Assembly: GCA_003117195.1 (NCBI GenBank)
Contig: BDSI01000185.1
Location: 62,001 to 126,000 of the forward strand
Direction of reading: 5' to 3'
Length of the DNA stretch: 64,000 nucleotides
Source: Eudorina sp. 2006-703-Eu-15
Lineage: Eukaryota; Chlorophyta; Chlorophyceae; Chlamydomonadales; Volvocaceae
A model generated the notes under the pieces. That model had not been told where the DNA came from. It saw only the letters and a program-made list of their open reading frames with translations, and did not search any database. The translations under genes and the position numbers were made by a program. Positions 34,031-47,222 of the stretch are shown in pieces (position 1 is the first letter of the stretch; every line of letters starts with the position of its first letter).

Positions 34031-35969
34031 GTGCGGTACGGTGGTCCCTGCAGCCGTGGGGTGGACCACAGCCGCACAGGGCGGTCCCAGCACCCAGGCG
34101 GCTGATACCCGCATTCGCCGTGGCGCCCGCGGCAGTGGCGGCGTTACACCGGTTCACCCCTGTCCGTCAGACCGCCTTGGCTCCCGAGCGCACATCCGCT
34201 CGATCCTGTACATCCGTACACTCATTAATCCATACATGCATTCATTCATTCATTCATTCATCCGTTTATTCATTCATCCGTTCACTCGCTCACCGACTCG
34301 AGAGGGATACCATATCCGAACCGAAACGTCAACGATTCGAGAAGAATATGAACCAAACGCTGTACGGTCCGAGACGGCCACGGCCAACGTTTACCCTGCC
34401 ACATTCGCGACCCCAGCAAAGGAGACACGCCGAATGGTCGCACTCTTACCTGAGGTCAGTGATGTGAGGCCTCACGCCAGCAACTACCGGTAACTACCAA
34501 CGCTAGCTGCGCAGCTGGGCAGCTGCGATACAAGAGAGCCTCATTCCTAGAGCACTGATTCGCTAAGCCGCATCACACGACACATTTTTAACGCACTTCG
34601 TGGACAACACAACGGGCTCAAAGACACACACAGGCGCGTTCTCTTTAACACACAGGCGCCGCCTGCTGTTGTTCCTCAAAACTCGTCCACTCCCTCTCGC
34701 GGCTCCTCCCCTGGGCGCGTCAACGGCTTCCAACTGAACTCAACTCCATCGCACCAACGTGAAACTGCGCTCGGCTCCGCCAATAAGGGCACCGAGCCAG
34801 ATACGCAGCCAAGTACAGCAGACGGAGCCAAGCAAGCTTGTCAGAAGCAAACCGCGCTCAAATAATCTATCCGGTTGGGACAAGGGGCCCTTCCGGGACT
34901 CGGGACCGCGACGCAACGGCCCACGTGCGCGGTCACAACGCCCGAGCGCATGTACCAAGACAGCCCGATGTACGGCAGGTCCCGTACGGCAGCTTGGACA
35001 CGCGCGTGCAGCCGCGACGACGGGCTCTACCGCACCGCCCCCCCCCCCGACGGCCCCCTAGAGGACAGAGCAAGCAAGGCACTACACGGCATGACACACT
35101 TGATGGACAACCACTAAGCGCCCCCGCGGCCGCCCCCTCCCGCGCCCAGACTCGACAGCGAATTCGGCGCCGGCCTCAGCAATTCAAGCACACGGGCGGG
35201 GGGGCCGGGTCCGCGCCGCCATTGGGGAATGCAATCCTGCAAACGGCAGTCAACCGCCATCTCGACACCACATACACACAGACACGCGGAGCATGCCGTG
35301 TCCAGGATGCGCTCACACAGCTGCGCCGGACTAACTGCCTGCTTGCCTAACTGCCTGCCTGACTGGGGAGTGCGCAGATGACGACTGGGAGCTACAAAAG
35401 GCACACGCCCAACCGCCGTCTTTTCACCTCTGGGCACGGCCTGTCAACGGCCGCCCAAAGGCCCGCTCCCCACGAACGTGAGCCGACTGCCGGGTGCCCC
35501 TGCCCGGGGCCGGATCCTATCTGTCGCGTGGAAAAGTCTATCAAGCCTTCTGAGGTCTGACTAACATCACACCGCAACCGCATCGCCGCGTCGATGAATC
35601 GTTTCTGCGCCTGGTGCATTCTTCCCTCGGGTCGGACCTTCCAACAAACAACAACATCCGGAAGGCGGGAAAGGATTCCATTCTTCCTCTCTGATAACCT
35701 AAGATACGCTCGACAAAGTGACGACAAGTAGGCACCCGGGTATGTACGTAGATCGAAATCGGAACCGAAACGAAAGAGCGTGTCCCCGTGAGTGTTTAGA
35801 AAGGCAACCTGAGGGTGTGCGTGTGTGCGCGGGCTGGCGGGGAGGGGCCGCTTCCCGCTCCACTCCAATGCGCCGTTCAGCTCGCGCAGTAGATGTTGCC
35901 ATCACACCGACGACTTCTCTGTAACTCTGCCCCGCACTCCCTCTCGCTCTGACTTTCTGTCGCCCGCCC
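34031..35969. other. Intergenic between repeat arm and the large (-) gene
   Basis: No gene was recognised. It contains an (ATTC)n microsatellite at 34,238-34,278, AT-rich sequence to about 34,700 and GC-rich sequence with short meaningless frames after that. The right end is the presumed 3' UTR of the large minus-strand gene. Confidence 0.4.
34238..34278. repeat. (ATTC)n microsatellite
   Basis: Six uninterrupted attc units followed by imperfect ones in intergenic sequence. Confidence 0.9.
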
Positions 35970-38900
35970 TCAAGGTGAAGTCCCCTGCTCCTCCTCTGGG
36001 GGCGCAGCCAGGTGGTCGCAGATGCCGCACAGCAGCGCGTCCAGCAGCGACTCGTCCCCGTGCAGCAGCGCCCGCCGCACCTCCAGCACCTGGCACAGCT
36101 GCCGCGCGGCCGCCGCCTCCACCACGCAGGACAGCGGATGCACCACCCTGCCCGGGGAGGCGGGCAGGAGGGGAGCGCGGATACAGGAAATTGGTAGACA
36201 TATATGCTGCCAGAGAGGGGAGAGGGGAGGTAGAGGTTTGATGCAGGAATGACGCTGGGAGGGAACGTGGGGGTTAAACCATAGTCTTACGATAGGCCTT
36301 CGAGCGGACGGGTGTGAGGTAGCAGCTTCTTGGGGCACGTGACGGGGGCACTATCGCCGTCCCCTCTCCCGGCCCGGCACCCCTTTCCTCACCAGGCATC
36401 CGCACTGAGCGCCGCCAGGGAGGCGAGGTCCCGGCCCGCCACACCCAGCTGCGCCAGCCGCTCCTGCAGCGGAACCATGCCGGACCAGGGCTGGGGGGCC
36501 CGGGCGGGCGCCTGAGGCGCCTGCGGCGCGGCAGGGGGAAGAGGAGGAGGAGGCGCGTAGCCGGGCTGCCCCGTGGGGCCGCCGGGTGCGCCCCCGGGGG
36601 GAGCTGCGGTCGGCTGCGGTGCACCCGCGCCTCCACCCGCACCCGCGCCTGCACCCACGCCGCCTCCGGCGGCAGTGGCCAGCGCCACGAGCGCCCTCAG
36701 GTCTTGAGTGGGGGCGACGTGGCGGCCCGGGGGCAGCAGCGGCGACAGCACCGCCAAGACCTGGGGTGGCGGAGGATGTGGCGGTGGGGCCCGCGGAGGT
36801 TCACGTGGGACAGTGACAATGCCCGTCCGTGAAGCCGTCGTCAATCCACGCAGCAAACAGCGGGATACGGTGGCTGGCTATGACGGCCGCGTGGCGCTCA
36901 AGGCCACCCCACGAATGGCAACCCCAGACGACGCTGTGACGTTCTGCAGTATCGCCCCGCCAGGCTTCGGGCCATATGCCGTCATCCCATCCACACCAGC
37001 ACAGCAACCCAGCTCCGCCGAAAACCCAACAATCTCCTCGGGGACAAAACGAAACGACACAATAAACATAACGCCCTCAGACCCACCTGCCGCGCATTCC
37101 ACACCACCTTGACGATGCGGCCGCCGGACGCATCCCCCTCCGGCCCCGGGGCCGAGGCCGAGGCCGGGACCGCCCCCGCTGTGCCGCCGCCCGTCAGCAG
37201 CGCCACCGCCGCCCGCGTCAGCGCGCAGTCCGGCCCCGCGCCCGCCACACCCAGCACGTACAGGGTCGCGGGCCACGTGTGCGCCACCGCCGGCGCCAAC
37301 AACGTCAGCAGCACTGGGGAGCGACCGCACGGCGGCGCCGCCGGGCCGCTGCCCGGGTCCGCCCCTGGCGCCACCTGCGGCGGCGTCCTGGTGAGCCCCC
37401 CTCCGGCCTCAGCCGCCTGCGGCGGCTCCTCCTCCGCCGGCCCCTCGGCCGCCGCCACCGCGGCGGCGGCCTCCGGCTCCACTTCCAGGTCCGCCACGGC
37501 GCAGTCGACCACCACGCGGCCCGCCGCGCCGCAGTGCAGCCGCATGGCGCCCAGCGCCGCCACCTCCTCCGCCACCCCGGCCTCCACGTCCACCGCGCTG
37601 ATGTACCGCACCGCCGCGGGCTGCAGGTGCGCTGCGCTGGGCGAGGCGCTCGGGGGGTGCGCGGAGCCGACCACCGCCGCGGAGCCGACCGCCGCCGCTG
37701 GTGGCTGCAGCGGCGGCTGCGGGTGCACCTGCGCCGGCGCCCGCGTTGCGTCGGCCCGCGTCGCCTCGTCCGCATCCACATCGACGGGTGCTGCGCTGTC
37801 AAGGGAGAGGCTCGTGGCCGCGGCAGGGGTCGAGGTGGGTGCAGCGGTGGGTGCAGGTGCGGGTGCAGCGGCCGCCTCTCCTTCGGCGCCGCCTGCGGCG
37901 GGCGCCTCTGCCTGACCCTCCGCCTGACACGCCACCTCACTAAGGGGGCAGGTGCACACCCCGACGGCGTCCCCCACCGCCTCCTCCTCCTCAGAGCCGC
38001 CTGCGGCTGCGGCTGTCGCGGCAGTGCCGGAGGGAGCTGCGGCGGAAGAGCCCTCACCGCCGGGCGGCAGCACCGACGGCCCGATCCCCGTGCTTGTAGC
38101 CCCCGCCGGCGAGCTGCCGGCGTCCGCGACCGGCTCAGTGGCCCCGCCGGCAGCCTCCTCTTTCCCTGGCAGCGCTGCCGTTACTGCTGCTGTGCAGCCA
38201 GGCGGCAGCGCGGCGCCACTGTGGGACGTACGGTCCGGTGAGGCATCATCCGCTGCGGCGGCGGTCGGCGCGGCGGCGGCGGACGGAGCCGTCTCCACTG
38301 TTTGTTCGGTCTCCTCTGCTGCTGCTGCGGCTGCTGCTGCGGCGGCGGAGGACGGTGTCGAATCCTCTGCTTGACCCGGCTCCGCTGGGAAGCTCGGGCT
38401 GTCCGCGACCGCATCGCCGGACGGCGGCTCGCTGTCCAACGACGCGCCGCCGACAGCCGCTGCCTCCCCCGTGGCTGCCGCCGCCGCAGCCAATCCCGCG
38501 TTGGCCAGCGACCCCGTCACGGTCGCGCCCTCGCCATCACCTGCCAGGTCCGGGCCGCCATGCGGCGGCACCGCGGTGACAGCGCCGCCGGCGGTGGCAG
38601 CCGCAGCCTCAGTGACTTCACGACCAGCCTCCGACGGCGCCGTCGCGGGGGCAGCGTCTGTAGCGCTGGCTTCACAGGCTCCGGGTAGCTGCACGGCCTC
38701 CACCGTCTCCCCCTCCGGTTGCTGTTCCCCGGCCGCTTCCCCTGTCCCTGCCCCGGGGGCACTGAGCGGCTCCGTAGGAGCGAGCATGGTGCTAGGCTCC
38801 CCCGTCTCAACCTCCTGCCCCTCCACCTCCGGCACCGCTCCCGAAGTCGGCGATACGTCACCCGACGTCTCCACCTCCGCGGCTGCCGGTTGCGACGGTT

Positions 38901-41900
38901 CGGGCGGATGAAGGCCAGTCGCTGCCGCGCCCGCGGGCGCCGTCACGGGATCCGATGCCGCGTCGCGAGCATTCGCCGCGGCGGCAGATCGGGGTGTCAC
39001 GGGTGGCAGGGCGGGGGCAGCCCCCAGCAGAGGCGACAGGTGCTGCTGCAGCTTGGCCTCGCTGTCCGGCAGCGGCTCCTCCTCCAGCCGCGCGCCCGTC
39101 GCCAGCAGCCGCATCAACATGGCGAGGTGCGCCTCGTCCGACTGCTCGTCGTCGGCTTCGCCGCCGCCCTCGCGGCCGCTGGCGCTGGCGCTGCCGCTGC
39201 CGCTGCTGCTGCGGCGACCGCTGCCAGCACCGCCGGAGGGCACCTCCAGGGCGCCTGCGGACTTCTCACCGATCGGCTCTTCCACTTCAAGCACTGCAGC
39301 CGATGTCTCCGATAGTGGCGAGGGCGCATCGGCCGACGCGGCCTCCGGCGCTACCACAGCTTCGGCAACCTCCTCGTCGCCCTCCTCCTCTTCCTCCTCG
39401 TCCTTTTGGCCTAGTTTGGCAACGGCCTCATCAGTGGTTCCCACCGCCGCGGGCGATGCCGAACCGTCCTTGCTAGCGCCGACGCCACCCGCACCGTTGC
39501 CCGCGCCCACCACGGCCGCCTTCAGCCTCTGCCTCTCCGCTTCCTCGTCCTCCTCCGCCTCCCCCTTTGCAGCCTCGGCCGCCTGCCCCCCAGCGACGGG
39601 CGGCACTAGCGCCAGCAGCGCCTCAACCCTCAACTGCACCGCCATGGCGGGCCTCGCGGCGGCCTCGCCCGCCCCGCCTCCTCCGTCCACCGCCGCGTCG
39701 CCGCCTGTGACGACCCGGAAGTACCGCGGCTCGCTGAGCAGCAGCGCGGCCAGGAGGGGCTCCAGGGAGGCAGCGCCCAGGGCGTCCCCAAAGATGCCCC
39801 GCTGGCGCAGCACCAGCAGCAGCGGCCCCGGGTCCGACGCCGCGGCGCCCAGGCGCGGGTGGCGCAGGTGCAGCAGCGCCTGGGCAAGGGTGCGCAGCGC
39901 CTGGGCGCGAGGCTCCAGGCCGGGGAAGGCGCGGACCAGGTGCTCGGGGGACACCTGCAGTGACCCGTGGGTCGCGGTTGGGCCCGACGCCGGCCGCGGC
40001 GTCGGAGTCCCGGCCGCGGCGGCGTCGGCGGCGTGGGCACTGCTGCTGCCGACCGCGACCGAGGCTACGTCCGTGTCCTGCTCCTCCTCCTCCGCAGCCT
40101 CCTCCGTCGCTGGCAGCGACCCGATAGGCCGCTCGACAGCGTCCATGGGCACCGTGGCAATTGGGGCAGAGGTCGTAAGCCCCTCAGCCGCAACCGCATC
40201 CGGCGCGGGCGCGGAAGCCGCCGCCGCCTCGGCCGGCGCCTCGCTCTGCTCAGCTGCGTCGGCGACCGCCACGGCAGCCGGCGTCTGCGTCTCATCCCTC
40301 CCGGTCCCCAATCCTTCCGCCGCGCCCAGCTCCGTAGCCACGTCCGCCGCGCCCACGCCTGCGCCCTCCGTAACGACGTCGTGTTGCTGTGGCTGCACGC
40401 CGTCTGTGAGAGCGGACGTCGGGGTCGCCGCCCCCTCGCCCTCGCCCTCACCCGGCTCCTCCAAGAGCCGGGCGCCGCCCTGGGCCCCGCTCGTGGAGGC
40501 AGCCCCGGCGACCTCCGGCGACTGTAGCTCTGAGCCTGGGGGTGCTTCTCCGCCGGCTGCTGGAACAGCGGTCGGCCCGACTGCAGACTCCTGGTCCGGG
40601 ACTGCCCTCTCCGGCAGGGCATGGGAGGCGGGCTGCGGAAGCGGCGCGTGCGCGGACACACCGTCCGTCAGCTGCGGAGCACAGGGAGGCGGGGGAGGCT
40701 ACGCGGTCATCGTCCGTCGAGACAAGTGCAACCAGTCTGGCAACGTTCCGCAGTTTCCCGTGTGGTGAATGTCCTGTGCCAGCAGTCCTAGCGGTCCTAG
40801 CCTGTACTGATATCGCGATACGCAACGTAGGTCCCCTTCCTGCTGGCAACGATAGGTTTCGTAGCTTCGGGCGCTTGGGTCGGGCGGGTCTCTTCTCTAA
40901 ACACGGCGACACGGCGGGTCGCGGCTCGTCGTCGTGTACACAAGTGCAGTGAGAGAGAGCGCCAAGAGGTGCTTTGGGTTCTTCAAGGGAGAAGGGACGG
41001 GCAATCGAAGTACAATCGGAATATCGTATCGTATCGTATCGTATCGGAATACGATGCCCTTCTGAACCTCACCTGGTCCCTCTGCTCCGTCAGGTCAGGC
41101 AGCTCCTCTCCAGGGCTGGCGCCAGGCCCCATTCCCTCGTCCCCGCTGCCCCTAGCGGCGGCCAGGAGGAGCAAACGCCCCACCGGCGCCTCCGCCGCCT
41201 CCGCAGCCGCCACCGGCTCCGCAGATACCCCCGCGGGCCCGTTGCTGGCTCTCGCCTCTTCAGCTAGCGCGGGGGCAGCGGCAGCCTTGACAGACTCTGC
41301 ATCTACCTCGCCGACCGCCGCCTCGCCGCGCTCTTCATCATCCGGTGCGTCGACTGTCTGGGAGAGCCGCCCGCCATCCGGCCCCGCTGATGCGTCCGCT
41401 GGCTCCGCTGCCCCTCCCTCGCCCCGCTGCGGCTGCGGCGGCTGGCTCTGCGGCGCCTGCTCCTGGTCTTGCTGCGCGAGCCAAGCGGATTGCGCTTCAG
41501 GGTCCTGCGGGCAAGACGACGACAGCTGCTCCTTCGTCGCCGGCGCCGCCTCGTGCTCCGAACCCGCAACCGAGGCCGGGGCGGCCCCGGTCTGAGCGCC
41601 CCAGCTGGCTGGCGGCGGCGGCACGGGCGGACTCTGCGCCAACCAGGCCGCCACGTTGGCGTGGCTCTGGGACTGCGCGACCGGGCCGCCGGTGGTTGGC
41701 AGGCCGCCCGCGTTGGACAGCGCCGCGAGTGTCACCGGCGGCATCGCCACCGCAGTAGGCGGCAGCACTCCCACCGCGGGGGGCACAGGAACGGCGACGG
41801 TGGGCGCGACAGCGGCACGCGCAGCCGCCGCCGCTGCCGCCGCCACGGCGGCGTTGTTGGCGCTGAGCTGCTGAAACAGGCTCGCCAGCGCGTTCGTCTG

Positions 41901-44900
41901 CGCCCAGGCCGACGGGTCGGGCGACTGCGGCGCGACCGCATACCCCGGCACGGCAGCGGCAGGGACCGCCTGAGCGGCGGCCTGGACGTATCCCCGGGCC
42001 TGCTGCTGCTGCTGCTGCTGGAGCGCAAGCTGCTGTTGCTGCTGTAAGAGCGCAAGCTGCTGCTGCTGTTGCTGTTGCGCTGCTTGCAGCTGCTGCCACT
42101 TCTGCATGGACACCTGACGCTGCGTCGCGGACTGCACGGCCGGCAGCTGCTGCTGCAGCAGGAGCTGCAGCTGCTGCAGCTGCTGCAGCTTGGCGGTCTG
42201 CTGCAGTTGCTGCTGGACTTGCTGCTGCAGCTGGGCCTCCTGCAGGCGCTGCTTGGTCAGCAGCAGCTGCTGCTGGACCTGCTGATGCTGCTGAACTTGG
42301 TGCTGCTGGAGTTGGAGGTACTGCAGCAGCGAGGCGGCTTCCACGGCGCTGGCTGCTGGCGCCATGACGGCTCCCGCCGGCGCCGCAGCCATCACGGGCG
42401 GCAGCTGCTGCACGGCACCCGGCGGGGACACATGCGGCGGCGACGGCTTCTGGAGCAAGTGCATCAGCAGCGCCGCGCTTGGGTTGGTCGGCGCCACGCC
42501 GGGCCCCGATCCCAATGATGGAATTGAGGGTGCGGTGGGTGAGACGGCTGTCGGGGTCCCCGTCGCCTGCTGCTGCTGCTGCAACTGCTGCTGGGCATGC
42601 GCGGTCTTCAGGGCCTGCATCGCCGCGGCGGTGGCCGCTGCAGATGCGATCCCTGGTTGTTGCTGCTGCGACGGCGGCTGCTGTTGCGGCGGGTTGGTCG
42701 ACTCCGTCGCTACCTGGGGACGAGGCGCCAACCCGGCAGACGCAGCCGCCGATGTGGCCCCCACGCCGGTCAACCAGGGTAGTCCGGATGACATCCCGGC
42801 GCCCGCCCCTGCGTATCCACTCCCAGTTCCAGCTCGGGAACCAGTCGGGCGGCTGCCTAGTTGCTGCAGCGACGACGCACGCGCACCTCCCGAAGCCGCG
42901 TACAAGCTCGAGTCCGAGGCCTCCGCATGCAGCCCATCGGCACCGCCGCCAGTCGCCGAAACAGGGAGTTCGCCGCCTGGGGCGACCCCTGCCTGCATCA
43001 ACCATGACGTGTGCGACCTGCCCGCATCGCCCAGCAGGCTGGGGCGTTTGGCTGCAGGTGCGGGGAGGGGCGGTTGCGGCAGGGAGGGCGGCCGTGGTGC
43101 CGCTGGCGTCGTGGCGCCGCCCGCTGAGCCCGGCGGTGGGCCCGCCAGGGCGAGCATCCTGGGAAGGTCCAAGGCCGCGATCTCAACTCCGGAGCTGCTC
43201 TCCTTGACCGCCAGGCACTCACGCGGGTCGTCCTCCAGCACCGCGAAAAGGTTCCCTGTCCAGGGACCACACAGCCACACGCATAGCAGGCAGGAGATTG
43301 CCGGAACAGCGAAGACGTGTCCTAAGGGATCCGCAAATGTAACTGCAGGTATGGGATCCCGTGGCTGGTGCCAACGCAGCTGGCGCCGTGAGCAGACCGC
43401 GCGTGACGGAGGTACGTCAAAGCGTGACGAGCTACGTCAAATCTGACCAAGACATGGCCGCGTGGAAGGCCCCTGGCTACGTCGTCCAGCCACGTGCAGG
43501 TTCTCGGGGGACCGCCACAATTTTGAAAACAAGCGCGAGGCGGGCCTTTCCTCACGGCAGCAGGTCTCCCTCCACCTTGGGCTTGCTTTTCAGTCAATCC
43601 GCTCGTCTGCGACTATTCGTCGCCTAACAACAACAAAGCGTCTGGGAATTACATGCAGTACAAAGGACGGAATTTGGCATTGGCAATCCTTGCCGTATTT
43701 GCCGGACGCCATCCGCGAAGCACGTCTCCGGGGCATGGGGCCCTGTTCCCGCAGCCCACAAGGCAGCCGAGCACATGGGCCGTGGCATCCCCCTTAAACC
43801 CGCTATCGCCCCTCTCCCGCACCCACCACACCCACACCACCAGCAAGAACGCCCCCCCCCCCCGGCCGCACCTGCTTTGTTGCAGGCCACCGGGTCCTCC
43901 CTTCGCACTGCCAGCAGCAGCATGTCCAGCCCCATGCTGTGACCCTCGGCGCGGCTTGGTGTCGGGGCGGCCAGGGCCAGCAGCTTGGCGGCGATGCGCC
44001 GAACCTTGTCCTACGCGGCGGGAGTGAAGAGGAACTTTTGATCACACACGCGTCGTCCCAAACCCATGAACGGTAATCAAGGCACGCGAGTTGTGAACGC
44101 ATCCCTCGCGCTGCCAGCTGGGGGCTCACCTGAGGGGTGTCCAGCGACCAGACACGAGCAGCCGCCGCCGCGAAACTCTCCGGCTCGCCGCCTTCAGACG
44201 CCGCCACAGGCCCTGAGCCCGAGACGCGTTTCGACGGGTGCATTGCGAGGCCTGCTTCTGCCGCTGGGGAACCGTACACCGTCGCATCCTGCAAGCGTGC
44301 GGCCGAACCCCCCTCGGTCCGTTCGGGCGCATGCTGCTGCTGGTGCTGCTGCAGGTGTGGCGGGTAGGGCTGCGAGCGTTGCTGCTGAAACAGGAACGCG
44401 GCAGCGCCACCGCCCCCGCTGCTGATCTGCGTCCCGACTGCTGCTGCCGCCGCTCCAAAGCCCTGGACAGCCGCCGACGCAGTACTCAGCCCCGACGGCG
44501 CTGAGGGGCCCGAAAGGCTGCGCCCCGCGGCCGCTGCTGCCGCTGCGGCAACGTCAAACCCGTGGAACGCCCCCGCCGGCAGACCCGAAGGGCTGTGCCC
44601 TGCCGACGCCAGCTCCAGCGGGCCCCGGGTCAACGTCAGAGGTGGAGGCGGCGGGTGGAAAGGCACCACCTGCGTTGTTTGGCGGGGCGCACTGTCGCGG
44701 CCCACTCCGCCCGCAGAAGTTGATGCCGTGGGCCCGCCGTTGGTGGACGCGCCCAACCCCGCGCTGTGCACATCCCCAGAGCCACGCCAGGCGTGCTGCA
44801 TCCCCTGCTGCTCCTCCTGGCCTTGCCCGTAGTAGTACGAGGGGCCCCGACCGGCCGCATCGTCCGCCGCACCGCCATTGCCGTCACTCCTGAGCAGTGC

Positions 44901-47222
44901 GGCATCCGCAGCCGCGTGGGTTGTTCCGTCCGCGGAGCCTTCCGGACCCGGATGGAGCGCGCCGGACGCGGGACGGCGGTCAGCGGTCCACCGCTGCGGT
45001 TCGTAATCTGTCAGCAAGTTGACCGGGGGACGCGCGCCATGGAACGCGTCCGCAGCGCCGCCGCCGAAGTTCCCAAGGATGCCGGCGCCGCGGCTGCCGC
45101 CGCCATCCCGATATGGGTCAGTGGCGCTCCCGCGCGACAATCCCTCCGCAGCGGCCCCCGTCCCCGTGCCGTGCCCCCATGGAGCATCCCACGGATGCTG
45201 AGCGGCGGCCGACGCGGCGACCGGTCCTACAGAGCTGCGCTGCCCCAACGGCCGCTGTCCCGCCGCGCCCAGCAAGTCCGACGACTCGGCGATGCTCCGC
45301 CGCTCCAAAGAAGCCGCGACACTGTTAGCTCCGGAACCGCCGCCAGTGGACGGCGCGAACGCCATGTACAGCTCGTCAAGCAGCGACACATGCGCGCCGC
45401 CACCTTCGCCGCCGGCCGTCGGGTTGCCGCCGCCGCCGCCGCGTGCCAGGGCTGCGGCGGATGAGCCCATCGAGGGGAAAAGCTCCCAGCCCCGGCCAGG
45501 CGCAGGGCCGCCAGCGCGACCCTTGGAAGCGGCCGCCGCAGTGGCCGCATCCGCTGTTGCTGCTGCATGTCCCACGGGTCCGTCCGTGCCGCGGTTCACG
45601 CCGACAGCCCCCAGGCGCGCACCCTTACTCACAGCCTCGCCGAGACTGTTCATCTGCAGCGTCGTGTCCATGACCACCTGCTCGTCCCCGAGCGCTTCCA
45701 GAGCTACAGTCGCCGCCACCTCCTCCACTGCCACCTCAAGAGGGTCGTACGGAGGAGCCGTCGCGTCGCCAGGGCCCCGCTCTTCGCGTGCGCCCAACTC
45801 TGCTGCGGTGACACTGGCAGGGGCATCTGAGTTGGGCCAGTCGGAACCCAAGTGGAAGCCGCTGACTGCGTTGAGGTTACCCAGACAGCTGTCGTGACCG
45901 GTAACAGCCACGGGCGGTTCGGACGTGGCGTCCGGACCGAGTTCAGCCTGCGGATTGGCGGCATCAAAGTGGAGCGCCGTCGAGGACGAGGAGGCGGGGC
46001 GCGCCGAGGGCTCCACCGACGCCGCTGCGATGAGAGCTGCGCTGGGCAGCAGGTCTGGCGGCGGCACGTGAGGCTGAACGGCCGCCGGGAGCGGACTGTC
46101 AATCCTGGATCCGATGCCCCCGTTGTACCACAGGGGCGTCGACGCAGGTACTGGGACAGGTATGGGGACAGGTATGGGGACGGGGACAGGGACAGGAACG
46201 GGGTCTGCTGCTCCACTCGCGCGCGCGCCGAGTGCGTCCACCTCGATGTCCGGATCCACATCGTCCACCTCGTTGAGAACTTGGAGACTGCTGGCGCGAT
46301 GTACGAGTGCGCTGACGTTGAGTTTGACGGAAAGGCCATGCTGGACGGTCCACAGGTGGTCTCCGACGAACAGCGCCTCCACACTGTCGTACGCCGGGCT
46401 TACGGTGCCGCTCCACGGGTGTTCGTCGCCCCAGTAAGCATCCAAAATGGTCTCTGCAAGTCGCAAACGGTAAGCGTGCGCCGATCGATGAAGGAGACGG
46501 TGGGGCGGTGTTCCGAAACTAAACGGACCACAACAACAATCTGGTGCAATTATGAGTACCCATAACGCGAGACGTTATGGATGGGCATGCATGGTCTATC
46601 CAACAACATGCAGAAGAACAACCGGTCTTGGATGACCAATTACGGAAGAACAAATCGGTATCAACAAGAAAGTCCACAATAAGGCAATTCAGACGTGCAA
46701 AACGTGACATATGTTAGCACATGGCACAAGTATGATGCAGGCTAGGCAACGATCCAGTGCACTGCATGGAACGTCACGTCGGGGGCCCGTACCTGCGACA
46801 GATAGCGAAATCGTAAACAAAGAAGTTGGTGGAGCGTTCAACAAGGCGTCTTGCTCGGCGATGATGAACTTGGCCAAGCAATTCTTCAGGTAAACTGCCG
46901 GTGCAACGTCCCGAGGAAACACCGCATCCACCCACGCCGTAAGTCGCGATCTCGCCAACGAAAGCAAATGCCCAACATCAAGGCGAACGGTAACTCCGTC
47001 CAGGACGAGGAAGCACGGGTCTGCACTCAATAAATGGTGCAAAGCCGCCACGTCTGGTTGACGGTCTGAACCTGATAGCATCGGAGCCATTCCATGGAGC
47101 TCAATAAGAGGCTGTGGGGCGTTATCCCGACTGACAAGTTCAGCCGCAACCTTTCGCTTGCAGACTGCACCAGGCCCGTTGCCTCGCCACACAACGTTTG
47201 CATATATTGATAAAAGAGACAT
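35970..47222 (-). CDS. 3,068-aa low-complexity protein with C-terminal degenerate EXD1/Egalitarian-type 3'-5' exonuclease-like fold
   Basis: Seven exons (-): 47222-46793, 46453-44130, 44010-43872, 43255-41073, 40671-37087, 36760-36393 and 36147-35970. All introns are GT-AG and in phase, giving 3,068 aa. The start is the only ATG in the first exon frame. Conserved-looking islands sit in disordered sequence: residues 1-220 (ends ETILDAYWGDEHPW and beyond), a Val-Pro dipeptide repeat near 227-249, 919-1000 (VRRIAAKLLALAAP ... LFAVLEDDPRECLAV), a Gln-rich region at about 1273-1383, and an Ala/Glu/Pro-rich exon 5. From about 2710 the pattern resembles DnaQ-fold 3'-5' exonucleases of the EXD1 type: VVVDCAVADLEVE, PVLLTLLAPAV, RIVKVVWNARQVLAVL, TQDLRALV, LQERLAQLGV and DAWVVHPLS. 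The acidic catalytic residues expected at several of these motifs are absent, so activity is unlikely. EXD1 in animals is a non-catalytic RNA adaptor in piRNA processing. The domain call is by eye and tentative; the gene itself is strongly supported. Confidence 0.8.

Noticed and set aside
39053..40768. 571-codon plus-strand frame rich in Ser and Ala
   Set aside because: Antisense to exon 5 of the 3,068-aa protein gene. That minus-strand exon has matching splice sites and phase; this frame has none.
41497..43005. 502-codon minus-strand frame
   Set aside because: Alternative frame over the Gln-rich exon 4; CAG-type repeats keep all frames open. The chosen frame joins both neighbouring exons in phase.
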